Shown here: positions 14,370 through 19,872 of the stretch, in pieces
How the letters are laid out: each line of letters opens with the position of its first letter
How positions within the stretch are numbered: position 1 is the first letter of the stretch
Assembly: GCA_964553035.1 (NCBI GenBank)
Contig: CAZKJH010000070.1
Span: forward strand, 1-19,872
Reading direction: 5' to 3'
Length of the DNA stretch: 19,872 bases
Source: JBBQIY01 sp964553035
GTDB lineage: Bacteria > Verrucomicrobiota > Kiritimatiellia > RFP12 > UBA3636
Program-made: the position numbers and the translations under genes
Notes under the pieces: model-generated
Told to the model about the DNA's origin: nothing
Databases searched by the model: none
Seen by the model: only the letters and a program-made list of their open reading frames with translations

Positions 14370-17300
14370 TTATTTTCGGTGTGTGAGCAACCAATGACTG
14401 TATTGAGTCTTGGATTGGGTGACAACTTTTATCAGGTTGGCCTCGGCTCGGTCTAGCCCAGTTTCGTCACCGGACAGAATAACCATCGATTCGGTTGAGG
14501 CATCTGTCTTGACAACGCCATTTTTGAGCATCTCTAGCCGAGGCAAAAATCGGATGACATAGTTGCCGGGGCTGGGATAGTGCTCGTCGAGGTCGGCGAG
14601 ATTGGGATGGTTCCTTAAGAGCGGAATTTTTTTACTGAGTTCGTCCAGCGACCCCATGAAGAAAACGGGATAAGGATTTTCAAGGTCAACAGGCTCAGGA
14701 GTTGGCGCGACAAGCGCGAGGTGCTGATCGGCGACGGCCTTGACAATAAAAGCTGCGGCTCGGTCGGCCTGTGCAATGCCTGCCGGCACCTTGAACACGG
14801 GCTGGCCGTCTCGGACAATGGGATGCAGACCCAGCCAGGCCGAGGCTTTTTGAACCGGTGCCTGGGTTGAGAGTTCGACGACCTTATGCAGCAGTTGACG
14901 CTTGGCCTCGCGGAAATCGCAGGTCCGATAAGGCCGGAAGGCCTTGCCCTGATGCCGCCCCATGAGGGTCACCATTCCATGATCCGACGGGCGCTCATAG
15001 AACTGAATCAGCGAATCCTCGCTCATGCCGACGATACGCTCAATTTTCGCCTGCTCCGTTGTCCGTTCCGGTTCGGGGAGGGCAGCGGCCAGTGCCCGCG
15101 CCAACAGCAGATAATTGCCGTCATCAAGTCCGTCGCGTGCACCTTCCCAGGCGGCGCTAGAAATCGGTCCCTTCTCACCGGGATAGACAACCGACTGTAT
15201 CTGCGAATAAAACCGATCGTAGGTCTGAATCCAACAAGCATCGAGATTGTAGAAGGCCGTGTCGAGTCCGCAACGACCGCGCATCTGGTCATATTTCTGC
15301 CAGTGATTGGCGGACGAGTGATAGGTAACCACGCGATGTTCCGGTTTGAAGCTATTTTCGGCAAAACGCAAATCCATAGTCGGTTTGTTCATGGAGCCGA
15401 TAACCCAATACTTCATGAAAGGGCCGACGATACTCATCAATTGGTCGTCAGCGATGGTCGAGGCTGCCAGAGTCACGCCCGGTTCGAATCCCATCTGGAT
15501 GGAGCGGAAGGCATGCTGAACCCACCACGCCAATCGTTCGCTCGGAATTTCATCGTCGATGATCGCAAACACCCGCAGGATGCCGCGGTCTTTGAAATAG
15601 CGCACGGCCGCCCCTTCATACCATTCGCGGATGATCGCCTGACGGTAACTGGCGGGGGGCTGTGCCGCACCGTAGATGAGCCGAGTGAGGTTGCTGTGTT
15701 TGGACATGAACCCATCGCCGCAAGCGCCCATCTGCACACGGAAGTGGGTCATTCCGGCGCGGAGAAACTGGTCGGAGAACCAATCCCATTCGGAGAAGTC
15801 CAATTCGGGCAGATCCAGCCGATCACGGAAACGTTCAGGATTTTGCTTGATCGCCTCAGTCAGCGTCAGCCCCGATTCTCGCACTTTGACCCGGTCATAC
15901 CAGTAGTGTGCAAAGGGTGTGTTCACGCCGCCCGACATGTTATGGCCGCGGATGCCGTGCGTGCGCATATCCTGAAAGAAATTATCGGAGCGCTCTTGAT
16001 CCCATTCGGGGCTCTGGGTTGTTTTGCCGGGCCGTGAGGCGAGCGCGTTTACAGAGTTGTTGGCATCGAACACCATGAGCGGCTGATCAGGAAACCGAAT
16101 CGGATAGACCGTGATGTTTAGGGTAACTGTGCTGGCCGGCGCATGAGCGGGCTGAAAAACAATGCTGGCCTGATAGATGCCCGGAGGTGGGGTGCCCGCA
16201 GTCAATCGGAAGAAAAGCGTTTTATCCTCGTCTTTCGTGACGGTGAAAGCATTGCCTGACAGCAATTTGAGCCCATGGCGGATTTCACCGGTCCAGAATG
16301 TTTCCGGCACGTGTTCCGGGACGAAACTTTCGAGCGTAAACCCATCGGGGGCCTGTACCGTGAAATCAACCTGACCGTCGAAACCTACGGATTGGAAGTG
16401 CAACGGAAAACCTTCGGGTTCGTTTTGAGCCAGATCAAACGCGATTGAGGCGGTGTGGCATCCCGCCTGTTCACCGCTCTCTTCAAAGACAAGATAGCCG
16501 CGTTTCCGGTCGGCGTCATCGGCCTGAACCGTATAGTCGGTTTCCTTGGCCCATCCCGGAATCGGTTCCTGCACCACTTTATCGCCCAGAAAACGGGTCG
16601 GACGGACATATGCTGCGGTTAAAATACCATCGGCGGCACTTGCAAAAGTCTTTTCGATCACGATCGGCTCAGGCAACGAGGGGTCTTTCAAGGTCAGCAG
16701 CAGAATGACATGGGAATCAACAGTGGGAACCTCGCAAACCAGAGGCGTGGAAGTCACGCGATCCAGCTCGGTTAACGGCACCTGGGTTGTGGGGAGCGTT
16801 GCAATCGGCTGGCGGGATGCGTCGAGCACTTGTCCCTCGATGGAGAGAGTCGGCATCGGTTGCCAAGTGGCCAGCAGATCCAGATTTAGCTTTAGTTTTC
16901 CGTTCGCCAACGCGCCTTCGATCTGGGCGATGAAATTACGGTGAGCATAATCGACCGCAGTCAGTCCGTGCCCGAGGATCCAATAATAGCGAAAGGCGAT
17001 CTGGTGGCCTGGGAGGAGTGGGGGGAAAGTGAACTCATAGGTCGGCGCAACCGCGACCACACCCTTGCGCCAGGAGTAGAGGCGATCAAGCGCGTCCCCT
17101 TCGAAGAAATTAGCCACAATCGTCTGTTGCCCCGGGTGAACCAGCGCCGCCCAGGGATCGGCAACCGTATCCCGATAGGGAAGATCGGAGCCACGCACGA
17201 GGCCGTTCGTGCGCGAGGAGCAGTAGAGCTCTTGATCGCTGAAGGTGCAGCCGCCCGGTCTCACGACGTTGCGGAAGAGCATGCGGTTATCGCTTTGCCC

Positions 17301-17786
17301 GCGGTTCTCGCAGTGGTAATCCACTTGAATGCAAGGCATGTCGGCGCGGAAAGTAATTGTCTTACGGTAGACGACCTCTTCGTCGAGTAGCAGTTCGGCA
17401 ATCCCCTCCGTCGCGGTCTGCTTAATCCACGTCAATTGGTAAGGCTGCACCACCCGTGCGCCATGGTCGTCCAACAGGCCGCCATAGCCGCGCTCATAAA
17501 CAAGATTCTTGCCACTACTTTTATCGATCAGTTCCAGGATGCGCCCTCCCAGCTCGGGAACGAGCGTTGCACTGAAAAAGCGATTTTCGACCACAACGGC
17601 CTCGACCTTACCTCCTGATGACGACAGATAACGCCCCGGCGTATAGATCAGCTGGTCGGCTACCTGTGCGAAAGCGGCAGGTGCGACCAGCAGCGCAGCG
17701 CTTAGGACGGCCAGCGTAAGGCTCCGGTTCAATGAGACGTTAAAGGGGTGGTACATGTCTTGGTTCCGTTGTGAAGCATTGTTCAT
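14370..17786 (-). CDS. secreted mutarotase-like / DUF4091 (GH123-like) fusion protein
   Basis: The product has 1138 residues from ATG 17786, or 1128 from ATG 17756. A signal peptide (SLTLAVLSAALLVAPAAFA) ends at about residue 40. The N-terminal third looks like a galactose-mutarotase-type beta-sandwich (VENRFFSATLVPELGGRILE, about 67-86). Beta-sandwich linkers follow (about 300-565). The C-terminal part resembles a DUF4091/GH123 TIM-barrel: an acidic pair in FAIIDDEIPS (Asp745-Glu746), where GH123 has its catalytic Asp-Glu, and the ending VVYPGEKGPISSAAWEGARD...DDGNYLLL typical of DUF4091. GH123 enzymes are beta-N-acetylgalactosaminidases; the activity here is inferred. The longest form overlaps the preceding stop as ATGA, suggesting coupling. 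The alternative start keeps the same signal peptide with a shorter n-region. Confidence 0.65.
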   Translation of the reverse strand: MNNASQRNQDMYHPFNVSLNRSLTLAVLSAALLVAPAAFAQVADQLIYTPGRYLSSSGGKVEAVVVENRFFSATLVPELGGRILELIDKSSGKNLVYERGYGGLLDDHGARVVQPYQLTWIKQTATEGIAELLLDEEVVYRKTITFRADMPCIQVDYHCENRGQSDNRMLFRNVVRPGGCTFSDQELYCSSRTNGLVRGSDLPYRDTVADPWAALVHPGQQTIVANFFEGDALDRLYSWRKGVVAVAPTYEFTFPPLLPGHQIAFRYYWILGHGLTAVDYAHRNFIAQIEGALANGKLKLNLDLLATWQPMPTLSIEGQVLDASRQPIATLPTTQVPLTELDRVTSTPLVCEVPTVDSHVILLLTLKDPSLPEPIVIEKTFASAADGILTAAYVRPTRFLGDKVVQEPIPGWAKETDYTVQADDADRKRGYLVFEESGEQAGCHTASIAFDLAQNEPEGFPLHFQSVGFDGQVDFTVQAPDGFTLESFVPEHVPETFWTGEIRHGLKLLSGNAFTVTKDEDKTLFFRLTAGTPPPGIYQASIVFQPAHAPASTVTLNITVYPIRFPDQPLMVFDANNSVNALASRPGKTTQSPEWDQERSDNFFQDMRTHGIRGHNMSGGVNTPFAHYWYDRVKVRESGLTLTEAIKQNPERFRDRLDLPELDFSEWDWFSDQFLRAGMTHFRVQMGACGDGFMSKHSNLTRLIYGAAQPPASYRQAIIREWYEGAAVRYFKDRGILRVFAIIDDEIPSERLAWWVQHAFRSIQMGFEPGVTLAASTIADDQLMSIVGPFMKYWVIGSMNKPTMDLRFAENSFKPEHRVVTYHSSANHWQKYDQMRGRCGLDTAFYNLDACWIQTYDRFYSQIQSVVYPGEKGPISSAAWEGARDGLDDGNYLLLARALAAALPEPERTTEQAKIERIVGMSEDSLIQFYERPSDHGMVTLMGRHQGKAFRPYRTCDFREAKRQLLHKVVELSTQAPVQKASAWLGLHPIVRDGQPVFKVPAGIAQADRAAAFIVKAVADQHLALVAPTPEPVDLENPYPVFFMGSLDELSKKIPLLRNHPNLADLDEHYPSPGNYVIRFLPRLEMLKNGVVKTDASTESMVILSGDETGLDRAEANLIKVVTQSKTQYSHWLLTHRK

Positions 17787-19831
17787 TTTTCTTCCAGCTT
17801 TGCCAGTTCTTCCTGGGCGATGCGATGCCAGGGACGAATGCCACGGTCGATGGTGTACTGATAAAGTCCGCGTGAAACGGCGGGAAGGTCGCGATTCTCG
17901 TCCAAGATGCGGACGCGTTCCTCGCCCAGATAGAGGGCGCGGCGCAGCAGGGCGATTTTCTCGTTTGCTGCCAGCTCCACGTGCGGGATATTCTGCCAGT
18001 AAGCCGCGACTTCGAGGACCATTTTATCGCCGGGCAACTTGTAGTGTATAGCTTCGGCCGTGTCGCCTTCGGGGCCGAAGTTCCATAGCGGCACCCCAGC
18101 TCGACCTAAGGTGCGGTACAGACTCAGCAACTCGACCATGACGCTAGTGTACTCGTGGCCAATTTCAACCACATGCACACGCGCCGCCAGCGCTGGATCG
18201 TCGGCAGCAGCCTTCTTGGCCTGTGTCAGATGACTGCCTGCACGCACGACCACGCTCGTCGGCAGGATGTCAGGCCAGGCATTCAGCAGTTCCCGGTAGC
18301 CGAAACCGGGAATCTTCGCTTCATTTTCCACTAAGTGCTTTTCGTACGTGGCATAGTAGGCGCGGATGGCCTCCTCCGCCGGGCCAAAAGCGCCGTAGAA
18401 ACGATCCATGATCTTGGAGGAATCGCCTTCAGCATCCCACATCAAGTGGGCCGCCAAATAGTAGTTGGGCCCCTGTGTGGCGTAGTTCTTTCCGGTCTCG
18501 CCATACATGGCGACGAGCCCCTGTTTATGAAGAAAGGGTATGGCCTTGGCAATTTGAGCGGTGTAAAGCCAGGGTAGGTCAAGCCAGTAGTGCATGCCCC
18601 AGTATTCGCGCCCGACGATCTTGATCCCCTTTTCTCCCCAAGCGGAAATCTGAGCGTAAGTTTTTTCGCGCATTTCCGGTTTGACAAAATAGGCCGTGCT
18701 GAACGTAAAGGACAGAAACATATTATCTTCCATACGTTCAATATTCGACGGCGGCTGACGGTAGTTGGTATACGCAAACATCCCGACGCTCACCTCCGGG
18801 TCGCGTTTTTTCACTTGCCGGGCGATGTCGTTGGCATAGTCCCAGTGACGATTGGAAAGGTTCAAATCACTTTGTCTGTAGTCTGTGTCGGACGGATCCA
18901 GCGCTCGGCAGTTCTCGCATTCGCAGAAGCCATAACCGTCGGAAGGGGATATCGAAACGATGCGGTTCTTCTTTTTGCTCGCATTCTCCAGAACGCCTTC
19001 GACAATGAACGCACGGAGTTCCGGATTGGAGGTGCAAATGTGGGGCCCACGCCGCTCCCCACCCCACAGTGCCAACCACTCGGGATGATCCTTGATTTCC
19101 GGGCGGTTCAAAACATGTGTACCCCAACTATGGCCGAACCATCCCGGTGTCACCCAAGCCAGCCGCATGCGCCTGAGCCAGATTGCGGTTTCGTTGCCCA
19201 TCGTTTCGCTGCCTTCCCAGCCGCCGTATCCCACGTCGAACCAGCGGATCATGAAATCCGGTGCCGATTGGCGATCCAATGCAGGTAGCATCAGCCCCTG
19301 GCGTCGGGGCACATGTTCTCCCGTTTCTCCTGGCCAGATCCAGGCAATATTTAGTTCGGTTTCGAGGAAGTCATACACTCCGAACAGCGTACCAAGGCGT
19401 AGATTACGCTGATTACGCTTTTTTTGAAACACCCCTGGAGAATCGTCGCCGAAAATAAACAGCTTACCGTTGGCAGTCTTAATCATATAGGCTTCCTGCG
19501 GCAGATCTTCTCGGTACTGTTTCTGGTCGCGAACATAAGCCGTCGCGCCAACGTATGCGTTGGCGGCATCGGGGGTCGGCAGCTTGTCCTCGGCTACCAC
19601 GTGCGTGCGGCAGCCGGTGGCCTTGGCCACGTAGGCCGCCAGTTCCTCGGCGGCGTATTGCTCAACGGGCAATCCGGCGGCCGGCCAGGCGACGATCCAA
19701 TCCTGCCCTGCCTCGCCGCGCAAGGCCACGTCCGTGCCCCCAACTGTGTCGGCACTTGCTATCATCCCATTCCCGCCCACTGTCAGCACGACGAAAATTA
19801 TTTTCAGTATTGTTGTAAGAGGCTCTTGCAA
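17783..19831 (-). CDS. secreted DUF4838 glycoside-hydrolase-like protein
   Basis: The 682-residue product has a hydrophobic leader (TILKIIFVVLTVGGNGMIASA, ending at about 27). An alpha-glucuronidase/GH20-like N-terminal domain follows (LPVEQYAAEELAAYVAKATG, about 54-73). The DUF4838 core comes next, marked by ISPSDGYGFCECENC (Cys303, Cys305, Cys308), MFAYTNYRQPP and an aromatic-rich barrel section (REYWGMHYWLDLPWLYTAQI). DUF4838 proteins accompany polysaccharide degradation genes; their reaction is not well established. The start is uncertain: TTG 19829-19831 follows GAGGGG, but the frame stays open to the window edge, so an upstream ATG outside the window is possible. It is the first gene of the minus-strand cluster, and its stop overlaps the next ORF by four bases. 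Confidence 0.7.
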   Translation of the reverse strand: MQEPLTTILKIIFVVLTVGGNGMIASADTVGGTDVALRGEAGQDWIVAWPAAGLPVEQYAAEELAAYVAKATGCRTHVVAEDKLPTPDAANAYVGATAYVRDQKQYREDLPQEAYMIKTANGKLFIFGDDSPGVFQKKRNQRNLRLGTLFGVYDFLETELNIAWIWPGETGEHVPRRQGLMLPALDRQSAPDFMIRWFDVGYGGWEGSETMGNETAIWLRRMRLAWVTPGWFGHSWGTHVLNRPEIKDHPEWLALWGGERRGPHICTSNPELRAFIVEGVLENASKKKNRIVSISPSDGYGFCECENCRALDPSDTDYRQSDLNLSNRHWDYANDIARQVKKRDPEVSVGMFAYTNYRQPPSNIERMEDNMFLSFTFSTAYFVKPEMREKTYAQISAWGEKGIKIVGREYWGMHYWLDLPWLYTAQIAKAIPFLHKQGLVAMYGETGKNYATQGPNYYLAAHLMWDAEGDSSKIMDRFYGAFGPAEEAIRAYYATYEKHLVENEAKIPGFGYRELLNAWPDILPTSVVVRAGSHLTQAKKAAADDPALAARVHVVEIGHEYTSVMVELLSLYRTLGRAGVPLWNFGPEGDTAEAIHYKLPGDKMVLEVAAYWQNIPHVELAANEKIALLRRALYLGEERVRILDENRDLPAVSRGLYQYTIDRGIRPWHRIAQEELAKLEEK

Positions 19832-19836
19832 AACCC

Positions 19837-19869
19837 CTCGCGTCGCCCGCCTGCGGCGGACAGCGCGAG
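19837..19869. repeat. GC-rich REP-like hairpin at the window edge
   Basis: Arms 19837-19851 and 19855-19869 pair at 12 of 15 positions, with one further G-U on one strand, around a three-base loop (TGC). They carry CTCGCG/CGCGAG outer ends and CCGCC/GGCGG inner ends. The hairpin lies within ten bases upstream of the TTG start of the DUF4838 gene on the minus strand. It could be a REP unit, an end of an upstream transcript, or a structure over the ribosome binding site. Confidence 0.5.
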
Positions 19870-19872
19870 TGT

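Noticed and set aside
14886..16037. 383-codon plus-strand ORF
   Set aside because: It lies wholly antisense to the GH123-like gene, which has coherent domains. No motif was recognised in the antisense product.

Overview
The window looks like an accessory region of a Gram-negative chromosome, most likely from the PVC superphylum (Kiritimatiellota, Lentisphaerota or Verrucomicrobiota). This is an inference from gene content: several very large signal-peptide proteins, an autotransporter-associated beta-strand repeat protein without a barrel, DUF4838 and DUF4091-type glycoside-hydrolase-like proteins, a PcRGLX/YetA-like protein, a GxxExxY remnant, and no SusC/SusD or TonB genes. No rRNA, tRNA or CRISPR array was seen.

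The right two thirds (about 4364-19831) form one minus-strand block. Read 5' to 3' on that strand it runs: DUF4838 protein; a mutarotase-like/DUF4091 (GH123-like) protein whose longest form overlaps the previous stop by ATGA; a beta-strand-repeat protein; an M14 zinc carboxypeptidase-like protein; a three-section parallel beta-helix protein with an Fn3-like insert; a 22-bp inverted-repeat-bounded insertion carrying an internally deleted GxxExxY gene; and a PcRGLX/YetA-like (PL26-type) protein. Gaps in the first part are 43, 8 and 73 bp, consistent with an operon. The domains suggest extracytoplasmic breakdown of a complex polysaccharide. Rhamnogalacturonan is the best single guess, but only from the PL26-like member.

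The left 4.3 kb is a mosaic. A WYL-domain-like segment occurs three times in the same orientation (72-215, 1652-1798, 4044-4186). The second and third copies are identical over 143 bp; the first is about 94% identical to the second. Copies 1 and 2 bracket a secreted trypsin-like serine protease gene plus a MITE/REP-like inverted repeat. Copies 2 and 3 bracket a plus-strand, translationally overlapping pair resembling a type IV (AbiEi/AbiEii-like) toxin-antitoxin or abortive-infection module. That pair is preceded by three 19-bp direct repeats with palindromic cores and a sigma-70-like promoter, a plausible autoregulatory operator.

The most interesting features are the repeat-bracketed cassette layout around the AbiE-like pair, the deleted GxxExxY mini-element inside the hydrolase cluster, a shared N-terminal leader in two non-homologous cluster genes, and the unusual domain combinations of the giant secreted proteins. 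Family calls rest on recognised motifs and were not checked by database search.
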